Numbered from the stretch's first letter, positions 48,312 to 58,112 are shown. The stretch: 64,000 nucleotides of DNA from Kitasatospora aureofaciens (GCF_019192735.1 NZ_JAHTKP010000003.1:124001-188000); one strand, 5' to 3'. Program-made: numbers and translations. Notes: generated from the sequence alone by a model not told the origin.

Positions 48312-49622
48312 GTGCTCAGTGCGTTCGCGCGGGCGTTCCAGACGCCCGACCTGCGCAAGAAGCTGCTGTTCACGCTGGGCATCATGGTGCTGTTCCGGCT
48401 GGGCTCGCACATCCCGATCCCTGGCGTGAGTTTCACCGCGGTGAACGAGTGTGTGAAGGAGACCAAGAACAACGGTCTCTTCGGGCTCGTCAACCTGTTC
48501 AGTGGTGGTGCGCTGCTCCAGCTGACGATCTTCGCCCTCGGCATCATGCCGTACATCACGGCGAGCATCATCCTCCAGCTCCTCACCGTCGTGATCCCGC
48601 GACTTGAGGCGCTGAAGAAGGAGGGGCAGGCCGGCCAGGCGAAGATCACCCAGTACACCCGCTACCTGACCATCGCGCTCGCGGTGCTGCAGGGCACCGG
48701 CATCGTCGCGACGGCCTCCAGCGGTGCGCTGTTCTCCGGCTGCCCGCTGGCCAACCAGATCGTGCCCGACACCGGCGTGTTCCGGATCGCCGTCATGGTG
48801 CTGACCATGACCGCCGGCACCAGCGTGATCATGTGGCTGGGCGAGCTGATCACCGACCGCGGTATCGGCAACGGCATGTCGCTGCTGATCTTCACCTCGA
48901 TCGCCGCGCAGTTCCCGTCCTCGATGTGGAACATCAAGTCGACCGGCACCATCGGCGGTGGCTGGGTCGAGTTCCTGTCCGTGATCGCGGTCGGCATCAT
49001 CGTTGTGATGCTGGTCATCTTCGTCGAGCAGGCCCAGCGCCGGATCCCGGTGCAGTACGCGAAGCGGATGATCGGCCGCCGGGCGTTCGGCGGCACGTCG
49101 ACGTACATCCCGCTCAAGGTGAACCAGGCCGGTGTCATCCCGGTCATCTTCGCCTCGTCGCTGCTGTACATCCCCGCCCTGGTGGTCCAGCTGACCAACA
49201 GCCAGGCCGGCTGGGCGACTTGGATCCGGACGAACTTCGTCAAGGGTGACCACCCGATCTACATGGCCACCTACTTCCTGCTGATCGTCTTCTTTGCCTT
49301 CTTCTACGTCGCCATCTCCTTCAACCCCGAAGAAGTTGCCGACAATATGAAGAAGTATGGTGGGTTCATCCCGGGCATCCGGGCCGGCCGGCCGACGGCC
49401 GAGTACCTGAACTACGTGCTCACCCGTATCACGTGGCCGGGTTCGCTCTACCTGGGCCTGATCGCGTTGATCCCGATGATCGCCCTGGTCGCCTTCGGAC
49501 AGCAGACCAGCTTCCCGTTCGGTGGCACCAGTGTGCTCATCGTCGTCGGCGTCGGACTCGAAACTGTCAAGCAGATCGAGAGCCAGCTCCAGCAGCGCAA
49601 TTACGAAGGGTTCCTCCGCTGA
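48312..49622 (+). CDS. secY: Preprotein translocase subunit SecY
   Basis: SecY forms the protein-conducting channel with SecE and SecG. The 436-residue protein has ten hydrophobic helices. The start is a GTG with GCAGGAGG upstream and the protein begins MLSAFARAFQTPDLR. Cytoplasmic loops carry YAKRMIGRRAFGGTSTYIPLKVNQ, the conserved SecA/ribosome contact. The stop overlaps adk by one base. Confidence 0.98.
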   Translation: MLSAFARAFQTPDLRKKLLFTLGIMVLFRLGSHIPIPGVSFTAVNECVKETKNNGLFGLVNLFSGGALLQLTIFALGIMPYITASIILQLLTVVIPRLEALKKEGQAGQAKITQYTRYLTIALAVLQGTGIVATASSGALFSGCPLANQIVPDTGVFRIAVMVLTMTAGTSVIMWLGELITDRGIGNGMSLLIFTSIAAQFPSSMWNIKSTGTIGGGWVEFLSVIAVGIIVVMLVIFVEQAQRRIPVQYAKRMIGRRAFGGTSTYIPLKVNQAGVIPVIFASSLLYIPALVVQLTNSQAGWATWIRTNFVKGDHPIYMATYFLLIVFFAFFYVAISFNPEEVADNMKKYGGFIPGIRAGRPTAEYLNYVLTRITWPGSLYLGLIALIPMIALVAFGQQTSFPFGGTSVLIVVGVGLETVKQIESQLQQRNYEGFLR

Positions 49623-50275
49623 TGCGTATCGTCCTCGTCGGTCCTCCCGGGGCCGGGAAGGGTACTCAGGCGCACCTGCTCGCCAAGACCCTGTCCATTC
49701 CCCACATCTCCACCGGCGACCTGTTCCGCGCCAACATCGGCCAGGGCACCCCACTGGGGCTCGAGGCCAAGAGCTACATGGACGCGGGTCGCCTGGTGCC
49801 GGATGAGGTCACCATCGGGATGGCCAAGGACCGCATGCTCCAGCCGGACGCCGCCAACGGCTTCCTGCTCGACGGCTTCCCCCGCAACCTTGGCCAGGCC
49901 AAGGCGCTCGATGAGTTCCTCGCCGAGCAGGGCATCAAGCTGGACGGCGTGCTGGACCTGGAGGTCCCCGAGGACGAGGTGGTCCGCCGGATCGCCGGCC
50001 GTCGCCTGTGCCGCAACGACGGTGGCCACGTGTTCCACGTGGACTACAACGCGCCGAAGGCCGAGGGCGTCTGCGACGAGTGCGGCGGCGAGCTGTACCA
50101 GCGCTCGGACGACACCGAGGAGAAGGTGCGCACCCGCCTGGAGGTCTACCACACGGAGACCGAGCCGATCATCGACTACTACGTCCAGCAGGGCCTGGTG
50201 GCGACCATCTCGGCCCTCGGCAAGGTGGACGAGGTCACCCAGCGCGCGATCGAGGCGCTGAAGCAGGACAGCTGA
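49622..50275 (+). CDS. adk: Adenylate kinase
   Basis: Adk interconverts ATP, AMP and ADP. The 217-residue long-form enzyme has the P-loop GPPGAGKG at 7-14 and DGFPRN near residue 84. The LID has CDEC but, at the first half-site, CRND rather than CxxC, so zinc binding, if present, must use other ligands such as nearby His. The ATG lies in the secY stop codon, giving the common secY-adk coupling. Confidence 0.97.
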   Translation: MRIVLVGPPGAGKGTQAHLLAKTLSIPHISTGDLFRANIGQGTPLGLEAKSYMDAGRLVPDEVTIGMAKDRMLQPDAANGFLLDGFPRNLGQAKALDEFLAEQGIKLDGVLDLEVPEDEVVRRIAGRRLCRNDGGHVFHVDYNAPKAEGVCDECGGELYQRSDDTEEKVRTRLEVYHTETEPIIDYYVQQGLVATISALGKVDEVTQRAIEALKQDS

Positions 50276-50364
50276 GTTTCTCGGCGACGTCTCCCAGGGA
50301 CGTTTCTTGGCGACGTACGTACGGTGGTAGGCAGTGGCAAACAGAGCGTGGAAGGCGTGACCAG

Positions 50365-51204
50365 ATGGTGGAGATCAAGACCCCCGAGCAGATCGCGAAG
50401 ATGCGAGCGGCCGGGCTGGTCGTCGCCGAGGCGTTGAAGGCCTGCCGGGAGGCGGTCGCTCCGGGGGTGACCACCCAGGAGCTGAACGACATCGCGGACA
50501 AGGTGATCACGGACCACGGTGCCACCTCCAACTTCCGCGCCCACCACGGCGGCCTCTGGTTCCCGGGCGTGATCTGCGCCTCGGTGAACAACGAGGTCGT
50601 GCACGGCATCCCCGGCGAGCGGGTGCTCCAGGAGGGCGACATCATCTCGATCGACTGCGGCGCCATCCTGGACGGCTGGCACGGCGACTCGGCGATCACC
50701 GTCGCGGTCGGCGAGGTCCGCCCGGAGGTCGAGATGCTGAGCCGGGTGACCGAGGGCTCGATGTGGGCCGGCATCGCCCAGATGAAGAAGAACAACCGCC
50801 TGGTCGACGTCTCCAAGGCGATCGAGGGCTTCATCCGCCGCCAGCCGCTGCCCCCGAAGGGCAAGTGGGGCATCACCGAGGGCTACGGCGGCCACGGCAT
50901 CGGCACCGCGATGCACATGGAGCCGCACGTGCTGAACTACGTCGAGCGCGGCCGCGGCAAGGGCCCGAAGCTGGTGCCCGGCACCGTGCTGGCGATCGAG
51001 CCGATGGTCTCGCTGGGCACCCCGCACACCACCGTGCTGGACGACGAGTGGACGGTCGTCACCAACGACGGCACCTGGGCCTCGCACTGGGAGCACTCGG
51101 TGGCCGTGACCGAGCAGGGCCCGCTGGTCCTGACCGCCTTCGACGGCGGCAAGGCGGAGCTCGCGAAGCTCGGCATCACCGCGGCGCCGGACCCGCTCGG
51201 CTAG
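50365..51204 (+). CDS. map: Methionine aminopeptidase type I
   Basis: This enzyme removes the initiator Met from nascent proteins. All five metal ligands are visible: D97 in SIDCG, D108 in WHGDS, the His of GGHGIG, the Glu of AIEPM and the Glu of WEHSVAV. The 279-residue protein starts MVEIKTPEQIAKMR, which marks the type Ia form with no N-terminal zinc finger. It lies 89 bases after adk and is followed by a strong terminator. Confidence 0.97.
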   Translation: MVEIKTPEQIAKMRAAGLVVAEALKACREAVAPGVTTQELNDIADKVITDHGATSNFRAHHGGLWFPGVICASVNNEVVHGIPGERVLQEGDIISIDCGAILDGWHGDSAITVAVGEVRPEVEMLSRVTEGSMWAGIAQMKKNNRLVDVSKAIEGFIRRQPLPPKGKWGITEGYGGHGIGTAMHMEPHVLNYVERGRGKGPKLVPGTVLAIEPMVSLGTPHTTVLDDEWTVVTNDGTWASHWEHSVAVTEQGPLVLTAFDGGKAELAKLGITAAPDPLG

Positions 51205-51255
51205 TCGCCGGCGGCGTGTCGGGGCGGCCGACTGCCGTTGCTGACAAGGGATCAG

Positions 51256-51287
51256 AGCCCTGGAGGTTTGAACCTCCAGGGCTTTTG
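51256..51287 (+). terminator. Terminator after map
   Basis: A 13-bp perfect stem AGCCCTGGAGGTT/AACCTCCAGGGCT with a two-base spacer is followed by TTTTG and a later TTTTT run. It is the most canonical T-tract terminator in the window. Confidence 0.95.
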
Positions 51288-51374
51288 TCCTATTTTTAAC
51301 GGCTGGCAGTGGCGTCGGTGGCTTCAGTGGCCTCTGGCGCTTCGGGCGCTTTCGAGCGAGCAGGGAGAGAGCAA

Positions 51375-51800
51375 GTGCTCAAGGGATTCCGCGACTTCAT
51401 GATGCGCGGCAACGTCGTCGACATGGCGGTCGGTGTCGTCATCGGTGCCGCGTTCACCGCGGTGGTGACCGGCTTCGTGTCCGCCTTCCTCACCCCGCTG
51501 GTGGGTGTGGTGGTCGGCGCCGCCGGCGACTTCAGCTCGTACAAGGCGACGGTCGCGGGGGTCACCTTCCCGTACGGCCAGTTCCTCAACGTCCTGATCG
51601 CGTTCGTCATGACCGCCGCGGTGCTCTACTTCTGCGTCGTCCTGCCGATCACCAAGGCCACCGCGAAGTACCTGCCGAAGAAGCCGGCGACCCCGAAGCG
51701 CCCCTGCCCCGAATGCCTGACCGAGATCCCCGAGGCCGCCCGCCGCTGCTCGGCCTGCACCGCCCACGTCGAGCCGGTGGCGACCCCCATCGGAGTGTGA
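51375..51800 (+). CDS. mscL: Large-conductance mechanosensitive channel
   Basis: MscL opens under membrane tension to release solutes during osmotic downshock. The GTG at 51375, with AGGGAGAG upstream, begins the family-typical MLKGFRDFMMRGNVVDMAVGV. Two membrane helices span about residues 14-40 and 62-90. The C-terminal tail carries CPEC and CSAC, a small zinc-ribbon-like element. It sits between two translation operons and has no functional link to them. Confidence 0.92.
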   Translation: MLKGFRDFMMRGNVVDMAVGVVIGAAFTAVVTGFVSAFLTPLVGVVVGAAGDFSSYKATVAGVTFPYGQFLNVLIAFVMTAAVLYFCVVLPITKATAKYLPKKPATPKRPCPECLTEIPEAARRCSACTAHVEPVATPIGV

Positions 51801-51827
51801 CGGTGACCGCCTTCCGGGGCCCCGGTT

Positions 51828-51856
51828 TTGGCCCATCGGACGGGCTGGCGTAGGAT
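51828..51856 (+). promoter_or_regulatory. Promoter of the infA operon
   Basis: TTGGCC at 51828-51833 and TAGGAT at 51851-51856 are separated by 17 bp. Transcription should start near 51863, with a leader of about 118 bases before infA. Confidence 0.7.
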
Positions 51857-51980
51857 GGACCGTCGGCTCACTCGTAGCGTGCCCCAGCACGCCCTCTTCC
51901 CTTCGGGGGCGGGGTGAACCCAGGTTCGCACGAGCGTTCCGCATACGGTAGCCGGTCCCGGAAGGTGGATCTCGCAGTTC

Positions 51981-52202
51981 ATGGCTAAGAAGCAAGGCGC
52001 CATTGAGATCGAGGGCACCGTGATCGAGTCTCTTCCGAACGCGATGTTCAAGGTCGAGCTGCAGAACGGTCACAAGGTCCTCGCGCACATCAGTGGCAAG
52101 ATGCGCATGCACTACATCCGCATCCTGCCGGACGACCGGGTCGTCGTGGAGCTCAGCCCCTACGACCTCACGCGCGGCCGGATCGTCTACCGCTACAAGT
52201 AA
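51981..52202 (+). CDS. infA: Translation initiation factor IF-1
   Basis: This 73-residue OB-fold factor occupies the A site during initiation. It runs [18 protein letters not shown] to GRIVYRYK, complete. It leads the alpha operon here, followed by rpmJ 34 bases later. Confidence 0.98.
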   Translation: MAKKQGAIEIEGTVIESLPNAMFKVELQNGHKVLAHISGKMRMHYIRILPDDRVVVELSPYDLTRGRIVYRYK

Positions 52203-52236
52203 GCAAGGCCAGATCTAGACCCGGAGAACCTGAAAC

Positions 52237-52350
52237 ATGAAGGTCAAGCCGAGCGTCAAGAAGATCTGCGACAAGTGCAAGGTGATCCGCCGTCACGGCC
52301 GGGTCATGGTGATCTGCGACAACCTGCGCCACAAGCAGCGCCAGGGCTGA
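52237..52350 (+). CDS. rpmJ: Ribosomal protein L36 (zinc form)
   Basis: This 37-residue 50S protein runs [19 protein letters not shown] to LRHKQRQG. C11, C14, C27 and H32 form the zinc site, so it is the C+ form. CGGAGAA precedes the ATG. It lies between infA and rpsM as in most bacteria. Confidence 0.97.
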   Translation: MKVKPSVKKICDKCKVIRRHGRVMVICDNLRHKQRQG

Positions 52351-52528
52351 TCTCTCCCCCGCATTTCTCGTAGTACTTCGCGCGACGCGAAAACGTCATA
52401 AGCGGGCTACCCGATCCGTCCTTGCGACAAGGCGGACTGCCGCCCCCGGTCAGAGGCCGGGGCTCCATCGTCGAGAGGCGAAGGAGTAGGTAGCACGCAA
52501 GACCTCTGAAGAAACACAGGAGCCTTGA

Positions 52529-52909
52529 ATGGCACGCCTCGCTGGCGTTGATCTCCCCCGTGAGAAGCGGATCGAGATCGCCCTCACCTACGTGTACGGC
52601 ATCGGCCGTACCCGCGCTCAGCAGACCCTGGCCGAGACCGGCGTCAACCCGGATGTCCGCGTTCGCGACATCTCCGAGGATGACCTCGTCAAGCTGAGCC
52701 AGTACATCGACGCCAACTACACGGTCGAGGGTGACCTCCGCCGTGAGGTGGCCGCCGACATCCGCCGCAAGGTCGAGATCGGCTGCTACGAGGGTCTGCG
52801 TCACCGCCGTGGCCTGCCGGTCCGCGGCCAGCGCACCCACACCAACGCGCGTACCCGCAAGGGCCCGCGTCGCGCGATCGCCGGCAAGAAGAAGCCGGGC
52901 AAGAAGTAG
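52529..52909 (+). CDS. rpsM: Ribosomal protein S13
   Basis: This 126-residue head protein contacts the P-site tRNA and 50S bridges. It runs [21 protein letters not shown] to the basic tail [13 protein letters not shown] 178-base gap with a small CCCCGG/CCGGGG hairpin near 52444-52462 precedes it. rpsK follows after 72 bases. Confidence 0.98.
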   Translation: MARLAGVDLPREKRIEIALTYVYGIGRTRAQQTLAETGVNPDVRVRDISEDDLVKLSQYIDANYTVEGDLRREVAADIRRKVEIGCYEGLRHRRGLPVRGQRTHTNARTRKGPRRAIAGKKKPGKK

Positions 52910-52981
52910 TCCGTCCCGTCACCGGACATCCCTCCGGCCCGCGGGTCAGCGGACCGACCACCTCAGTAGGAGAACAGACTT

Positions 52982-53389
52982 ATGCCCCCCAAGGGTCGTC
53001 AGGCTGCCGGCGCGAAGAAGATCCGCCGCAAGGAAAAGAAGAACGTCGCTCACGGCCACGCGCACATCAAGAGCACGTTCAACAACACCATCGTTTCGAT
53101 CACCGACCCCGCGGGCAACGTGATCTCCTGGGCCTCCGCCGGCCACGTCGGCTTCAAGGGCTCGCGCAAGTCCACCCCGTTCGCCGCGCAGATGGCCGCC
53201 GAGGCCGCTGCCCGTCGCGCGCAGGAGCACGGCATGCGCAAGGTTGACGTCTTCGTGAAGGGTCCGGGCTCCGGCCGCGAGACCGCGATCCGTTCGCTCC
53301 AGGCCACCGGCCTGGAGGTCGGCTCGATCCAGGACGTCACCCCCACCCCGCACAACGGCTGCCGTCCGCCGAAGCGCCGCCGCGTCTGA
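52982..53389 (+). CDS. rpsK: Ribosomal protein S11
   Basis: This 135-residue platform protein has [18 protein letters not shown] and the end [25 protein letters not shown] precedes the ATG. In many bacteria rpsD follows here; it is absent, and rpoA comes next. Confidence 0.98.
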   Translation: MPPKGRQAAGAKKIRRKEKKNVAHGHAHIKSTFNNTIVSITDPAGNVISWASAGHVGFKGSRKSTPFAAQMAAEAAARRAQEHGMRKVDVFVKGPGSGRETAIRSLQATGLEVGSIQDVTPTPHNGCRPPKRRRV

Positions 53390-53429
53390 CGCAGCGCCTT
53401 CGGGCACGCGGTAGTACTGCTTTAAACCT

Positions 53430-53478
53430 CGTACGGGGTCCCCTGTGGTGAGTGTCACTGCGTGCGGGACCCCGTACG
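53430..53478 (+). promoter_or_regulatory. Large inverted repeat between rpsK and rpoA
   Basis: A perfect 13-bp repeat CGTACGGGGTCCC/GGGACCCCGTACG (53430-53442 with 53466-53478) encloses a 23-base loop that can itself pair GTGA with TCAC. It lies 57 bases before the rpoA ATG. It may end or attenuate the rpsM-rpsK transcript or regulate rpoA. Confidence 0.7.
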
Positions 53479-53535
53479 CTTGGTCCTGTCGGCATCAAAT
53501 AGTGGGTGCCGAAGACAACTGGAGGAACATCCCCC

Positions 53536-54558
53536 ATGCTTATCGCTCAGCGTCCGTCGCTGACCGAAGAGGTCGTCGACGAGTTCCGCTCGCGGTTCGT
53601 GATCGAGCCGCTGGAGCCGGGCTTCGGCTACACCCTCGGCAACTCCCTGCGCCGCACGCTCCTGTCGTCGATCCCGGGTGCCGCTGTCACCAGCATCCGC
53701 ATCGACGGCGTCCTGCACGAGTTCACCACCGTGCCGGGCGTCAAGGAGGACGTGACCGACCTCATCCTCAACATCAAGCAGCTGGTCGTCTCCTCGGAGC
53801 ACGACGAGCCGGTCGTGATGTACCTGCGCAAGCAGGGCCCGGGTGTCGTCACCGCCGCCGACATCGCGCCGCCGGCCGGTGTCGAGGTGCACAACCCGGA
53901 GCTGGTCCTCGCCACCCTGAACGGCAAGGGCAAGCTGGAGATGGAGCTGACCGTCGAGCGCGGTCGCGGCTACGTCTCCGCCGTCCAGAACAAGGCCTCC
54001 GGCCAGGAGATCGGCCGCATCCCGGTCGACTCGATCTACAGCCCGGTGCTGAAGGTCACCTACAAGGTCGAGGCCACCCGTGTCGAGCAGCGGACCGACT
54101 TCGACAAGCTGATCGTCGACGTCGAGACCAAGCCCGCCATGCGTCCGCGCGACGCCATGGCCTCGGCCGGCAAGACCCTGGTGGAGCTGTTCGGCCTCGC
54201 CCGCGAGCTGAACATCGACGCCGAGGGCATCGACATGGGCCCGTCCCCGACGGACGCCGCCCTGGCCGCCGACCTGGCGCTGCCGATCGAGGAGCTGGAG
54301 CTCACCGTCCGCTCCTACAACTGCCTCAAGCGCGAGGGCATCCACACCGTGGGTGAGCTCGTCGCCCGCTCCGAGGCCGACCTGCTCGACATTCGCAACT
54401 TTGGTGCGAAGTCGATCGACGAGGTCAAGGCGAAGCTGGCCGGCATGGGCCTGGCCCTCAAGGACAGCCCGCCCGGGTTCGACCCGACCGCGGCCGCCGA
54501 CGCCTTCGGCGCCGACGACCTGGACGACGCGGGTTACGCCGAGACCGAGCAGTACTGA
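53536..54558 (+). CDS. rpoA: RNA polymerase alpha subunit
   Basis: Alpha dimerises to nucleate RNA polymerase and contacts UP elements and activators. The ATG at 53536, with GGAGG upstream, starts [21 protein letters not shown]. The N-terminal assembly domain covers about residues 1-230. The C-terminal DNA-binding domain, with [20 protein letters not shown], covers about 255-310. An acidic tail ends the 340-residue protein. A ten-codon longer open start upstream has no family support. Confidence 0.98.
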   Translation: MLIAQRPSLTEEVVDEFRSRFVIEPLEPGFGYTLGNSLRRTLLSSIPGAAVTSIRIDGVLHEFTTVPGVKEDVTDLILNIKQLVVSSEHDEPVVMYLRKQGPGVVTAADIAPPAGVEVHNPELVLATLNGKGKLEMELTVERGRGYVSAVQNKASGQEIGRIPVDSIYSPVLKVTYKVEATRVEQRTDFDKLIVDVETKPAMRPRDAMASAGKTLVELFGLARELNIDAEGIDMGPSPTDAALAADLALPIEELELTVRSYNCLKREGIHTVGELVARSEADLLDIRNFGAKSIDEVKAKLAGMGLALKDSPPGFDPTAAADAFGADDLDDAGYAETEQY

Positions 54559-54685
54559 GAGATTTGGCCGCGGGGGCGGTTCTGAGGAACCGCCCCCGTC
54601 GTCGTGAAAGTCGTGCGGGCACAGTGCCCGTACGCCCGCTGCGGTACCTGGTACGGCCGCAGTCGGAGATTCGAGGAGTAATTCC

Positions 54686-55180
54686 ATGCCGCGTCCCACC
54701 AAGGGTGCCCGCCTCGGCGGCGGCCCGCACCACGAGCCGCTGCTGCTCGCCGGTCTGTGCCGGGAGCTGTTCCAGTACGGCCGCATCACCACGACCGAGG
54801 CCAAGGCCCGTCGGATGCGCCCGCTGGCGGAGAAGCTGATCACCAAGGCGAAGAAGGGCGACATCCACAACCGTCGCCTGGTGCGCAAGACGATCACCGA
54901 CATCGCCGTGCTGCACACCCTCTTCACCGAGATCGCGCCGCGCTACGAGAACCGCCCGGGTGGCTACACCCGTATCACCAAGATCGGTCCCCGTCGTGGC
55001 GACAACGCCCCGATGGCCGTGATCGAGCTGGTCGAGGCGCTGACCGTCGCGCAGACCGCCGTCGGCGAGGCCGAGGCCGCCACCAAGCGTGCCGTCAAGG
55101 AGTCCGACGCCAAGGCCGAGGAGACCAAGGTGGAGGACGCCCCCGTGGCCGACGCCGCCGAGGCCGCCGAGCAGGCCTGA
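54686..55180 (+). CDS. rplQ: Ribosomal protein L17
   Basis: L17 lies at the tunnel exit. The core [20 protein letters not shown] to [12 protein letters not shown] (about 118 residues) is standard; the rest of the 164 residues is an Ala/Glu/Lys tail found in streptomycetes. It follows rpoA by 127 bases and is followed by a terminator-like hairpin. Confidence 0.98.
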   Translation: MPRPTKGARLGGGPHHEPLLLAGLCRELFQYGRITTTEAKARRMRPLAEKLITKAKKGDIHNRRLVRKTITDIAVLHTLFTEIAPRYENRPGGYTRITKIGPRRGDNAPMAVIELVEALTVAQTAVGEAEAATKRAVKESDAKAEETKVEDAPVADAAEAAEQA

Positions 55181-55197
55181 CACCGCCAGGTGTAGTG

Positions 55198-55240
55198 CGG
55201 GCCCGCTTCCCCAGCGATGGGGGAGCGGGCCCGTTCCTTG
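55198..55240 (+). terminator. Terminator after rplQ
   Basis: A 15-bp stem with one G-T pair (55198-55212 with 55219-55233), loop AGCGAT, is followed by TTCCTTGTCTTT. Confidence 0.88.
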
Positions 55241-55269
55241 TCTTTGGGGTCCCTGGGAGAAGAGAAGCA

Positions 55270-56181
55270 GTGGTCAACGATTGCGCCGAGCAGCCGCCGG
55301 TGAAGGACGGCCCGGCCGACGGGCATGTCCGGGTCCGGCTCGACCTCGCCTACCACGGCGCCGAGTTCTCCGGCTGGGCCCGCCAGCGCGGCGGCCGCCG
55401 GACGGTCCAGGAGGAGATCGAGACCGCGCTGCAGATCGTCACCCGCAGCGCCGAGCTGTTCCCGCTGACCGTGGCCGGCCGCACCGACGCCGGGGTGCAC
55501 GCCCGCGGCCAGGTCGCGCACGTCGACCTGCCGGCCGAGCTGTGGGAGGCGCACCGCGAGAAGCTGCTGCGCCGGCTGGCCGGGCGGCTGCCCGGGGACG
55601 TCCGGATCTACCGGCTCGGCGAGGCGCCGGCCGGGTTCGACGCGCGCTTCTCGGCGATCTGGCGCCGGTACGCCTACCGGGTCGCCGACCACCCGGGCGG
55701 GGTCGACCCGCTGCTGCGCGGGCACGTGCTGTGGCACGACCGGCCGCTCGACCTGGACCGGATGAACGCGGCCGCGAAGCTGCTGCTCGGCGAGCACGAC
55801 TTCGCCGCGTACTGCAAGAAGCGCGAGGGTGCCACGACCATCCGTACCCTGCTGGAGCTGCACTGGGACCGCGTCCCGGTGGACACCTACGCCGCTCAGG
55901 AGGGCACGCTCGCGGTCGCCACCGTCCGCGCCGACGCGTTCTGCCACAACATGGTGCGGGCGCTGGTCGGCGCGATGCTGCTGGTCGGCGACGGGCACCG
56001 GCCGGTGGAGTTCCCCGGCGAGGTGCTGGCCGGCGGGGTCCGCAACTCGGCCGTCAACGTGATCCGGCCGTACGGGCTCACCCTTGAGGAGGTCGGGTAC
56101 CCGCCGGACGACCAGCTCGCCGAGCGCAACCGCCAGGCCAGGCGTCTGCGTACGCTGCCCGGGCAGCCGGCCGTCGGTTAA
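55270..56181 (+). CDS. truA: tRNA pseudouridine synthase A
   Basis: TruA makes pseudouridine at tRNA positions 38-40. The catalytic Asp is D73 in [27 protein letters not shown] and the later [14 protein letters not shown] are also family-typical. The GTG at 55270 gives 303 residues with a short polar N-terminus; GGGAG lies upstream with long spacing. It follows rplQ, a common bacterial order, but a terminator lies between, so it may depend on read-through. Confidence 0.95.
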   Translation: MVNDCAEQPPVKDGPADGHVRVRLDLAYHGAEFSGWARQRGGRRTVQEEIETALQIVTRSAELFPLTVAGRTDAGVHARGQVAHVDLPAELWEAHREKLLRRLAGRLPGDVRIYRLGEAPAGFDARFSAIWRRYAYRVADHPGGVDPLLRGHVLWHDRPLDLDRMNAAAKLLLGEHDFAAYCKKREGATTIRTLLELHWDRVPVDTYAAQEGTLAVATVRADAFCHNMVRALVGAMLLVGDGHRPVEFPGEVLAGGVRNSAVNVIRPYGLTLEEVGYPPDDQLAERNRQARRLRTLPGQPAVG

Positions 56182-56222
56182 TCCGTTTTGGCCCTGCGCG
56201 TCCGCTTGGGACAATCGCTGCC

Positions 56223-57881
56223 ATGGGACACGTCGAGATTTCGCACCTGGAGTACTACCTGCCGGACGGGCGGGTGCTGTTCGACGACGCGTCCTTCCGG
56301 GTCGGCGAGGGCGCCGCGGTCGCCCTGGTCGGCGCGAACGGGGCCGGCAAGACCACCCTGCTGCGCATGATCGCGGGCGACCTCCAGCCGCACGGCGGCT
56401 CGGTGACGATCAGCGGCGGGCTCGGCGTGATGCGCCAGTTCGTCGGCACCACCGGCCGCGAGGACCAGCAGACCACCCCGGGCGCGCTGCCGCCGGACGC
56501 CTCGGTCCGCGACCTGCTGGTGTCCGTCGCCCCCGAGCGGATCGCCGTGGCCGCCCGCGCGGTGGACGCCGCCGAGCTGGCGATGATCGCCCAGGACGAC
56601 GAGAAGACGCAGATGGCCTACGCCCAGTCGCTCTCCGACTGGGCCGACGTCGGCGGCTACGACTACGAGACCGACTGGGACGTCTGCACCATGGCGGCCC
56701 TCGGCGTCTCCTTCGACAAGGCCCAGTGGCGCGGCCTGAACACCCTCTCCGGCGGCGAGCAGAAGCGGCTCGTCCTGGAGGCGCTGCTGCGCGGCCCGGA
56801 GGAGGTGCTGCTGCTCGACGAGCCGGACAACTACCTGGACGTCCCGGGCAAGCGCTGGCTGGAGGAGGCCATCAAGGCCACCCCGAAGACCGTCCTGTTC
56901 ATCTCGCACGACCGCGAGCTGCTCTCCCGTACCGCCGACAAGATCATCAGCGTCGAGACCGGCGCGGCCGGCAGCAGCGTCTGGGTGCACGGCGGCGGCT
57001 TCGACACCTTCCACGAGGCCCGCAAGGCCCGCTTCGAGCGCTTCGAGGAGCTGCGCCGCCGCTGGGACGAGGAGCACGCCAAGCTCAAGAAGCTGGTCGT
57101 CAACCTGCGCCAGGCCGCGTCGATCAGCCACGACATGGCCTCCCGCTACTCCGCCGCGCAGACCAGGCTGAAGAAGTTCGAGGAGGCCGGCCCGCCGGAG
57201 GCGCCGCCGCGCGAGCAGAGCATCACCATGCGGCTCAAGGGCGGCCGCACCGGCGTGCGCGCGTTCACCATGCAGCGGCTGGAGCTCACCGGCCTGATGC
57301 GGCCGTTCGACCTGGAGGTCTTCTACGGCGAGCGGGTCGCGGTGCTGGGCTCCAACGGCTCCGGCAAGTCGCACTTCCTGCGCCTGCTGGCCGGCGACGG
57401 GACGGTCGGACACGCGGGGGAGTGGAAGCTCGGCGCGCGGGTCGTCCCCGGCCACTTCCGGCAGACCCACGCCCACCCGGAGCTGTTCGGGCGGACGGTG
57501 CGCTCGATCGTCGAGGAGGAGCACGCGCTCAGCCGCGGCGCGGCGATGGGCGCGCTGCGCCGGTACGAGCTGGACCGGCAGGAGGAGCAGAAGTTCGAGT
57601 CGCTGTCCGGCGGGCAGCAGGCCCGGCTGATGATCCTCAAGCTCGAACTCTCCGGTGTGACGGCCCTGTTGCTCGACGAGCCGACCGACAACCTGGACCT
57701 GGAGAGCGCCGAGGCGCTGCAGGCCGGGCTGGAGGCATTCGACGGTACGGTGCTGTGCGTCACCCACGACCGTTGGTTCGCCAAGACCTTCGACCGCTTC
57801 CTGGTGTTCGGGGCGGACGGCCGGGTGTACGAGTCGCCCGAGCCGGTCTGGGATGTCACGCGCGTGGAGCGCGAACGCTGA
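56223..57881 (+). CDS. ABC-F family ATPase, ribosome-associated, 552 aa
   Basis: ABC-F proteins bind the ribosomal E site and act as translation factors or antibiotic-protection proteins. Two nucleotide-binding domains are joined by a charged helical linker of about 90 residues and there are no membrane segments. NBD1 has GANGAGKTT near residue 38, LSGGEQKR and LLLDEPDNYLD. NBD2 has GSNGSGKS, LSGGQQAR and LLLDEPTDNLD. Both lack the usual DEPTNHLD wording of the subfamily. It lies 41 bases after truA within the ribosomal region, favouring a housekeeping translation role, but resistance cannot be excluded. Confidence 0.9.
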   Translation: MGHVEISHLEYYLPDGRVLFDDASFRVGEGAAVALVGANGAGKTTLLRMIAGDLQPHGGSVTISGGLGVMRQFVGTTGREDQQTTPGALPPDASVRDLLVSVAPERIAVAARAVDAAELAMIAQDDEKTQMAYAQSLSDWADVGGYDYETDWDVCTMAALGVSFDKAQWRGLNTLSGGEQKRLVLEALLRGPEEVLLLDEPDNYLDVPGKRWLEEAIKATPKTVLFISHDRELLSRTADKIISVETGAAGSSVWVHGGGFDTFHEARKARFERFEELRRRWDEEHAKLKKLVVNLRQAASISHDMASRYSAAQTRLKKFEEAGPPEAPPREQSITMRLKGGRTGVRAFTMQRLELTGLMRPFDLEVFYGERVAVLGSNGSGKSHFLRLLAGDGTVGHAGEWKLGARVVPGHFRQTHAHPELFGRTVRSIVEEEHALSRGAAMGALRRYELDRQEEQKFESLSGGQQARLMILKLELSGVTALLLDEPTDNLDLESAEALQAGLEAFDGTVLCVTHDRWFAKTFDRFLVFGADGRVYESPEPVWDVTRVERER

Positions 57882-57886
57882 GTGAC

Positions 57887-57926
57887 GGGAGAGGAGGGTC
57901 AGGGGTTTTTTGACCCCTCCCCTCCC
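57887..57926 (+). terminator. Imperfect terminator after the ABC-F gene, overlapping the rplM promoter
   Basis: GGGAGAGGAGGGTCA and TGACCCCTCCCCTCCC pair with one bulge and some mismatch around the loop GGGGTTTTT. The right arm carries the -35 element of rplM. Confidence 0.55.
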
Positions 57927-57938
57927 GCCCGGTAATCT
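57910..57938 (+). promoter_or_regulatory. Promoter of rplM-rpsI
   Basis: TTGACC at 57910-57915 and TAATCT at 57933-57938 have a 17-bp spacer, a good principal-sigma match. The predicted start near 57945 leaves a leader of about 168 bases. Confidence 0.72.
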
Positions 57939-58112
57939 GGACGCTTGATGTGCGTATTGGCTCGCTCTATCTCACGTGAGAGGTCGGTACGCCGGAGACA
58001 TCAGGTCGACGACCAGCGGTCCCCCTTGAATTGCGTCCAAGGTTGGCCAGGCTGCTCTTCCGTCCGGGTGCTCCTGTCAGGACTCACTCACTGAAAAGCG
58101 AAGGCTACGACC

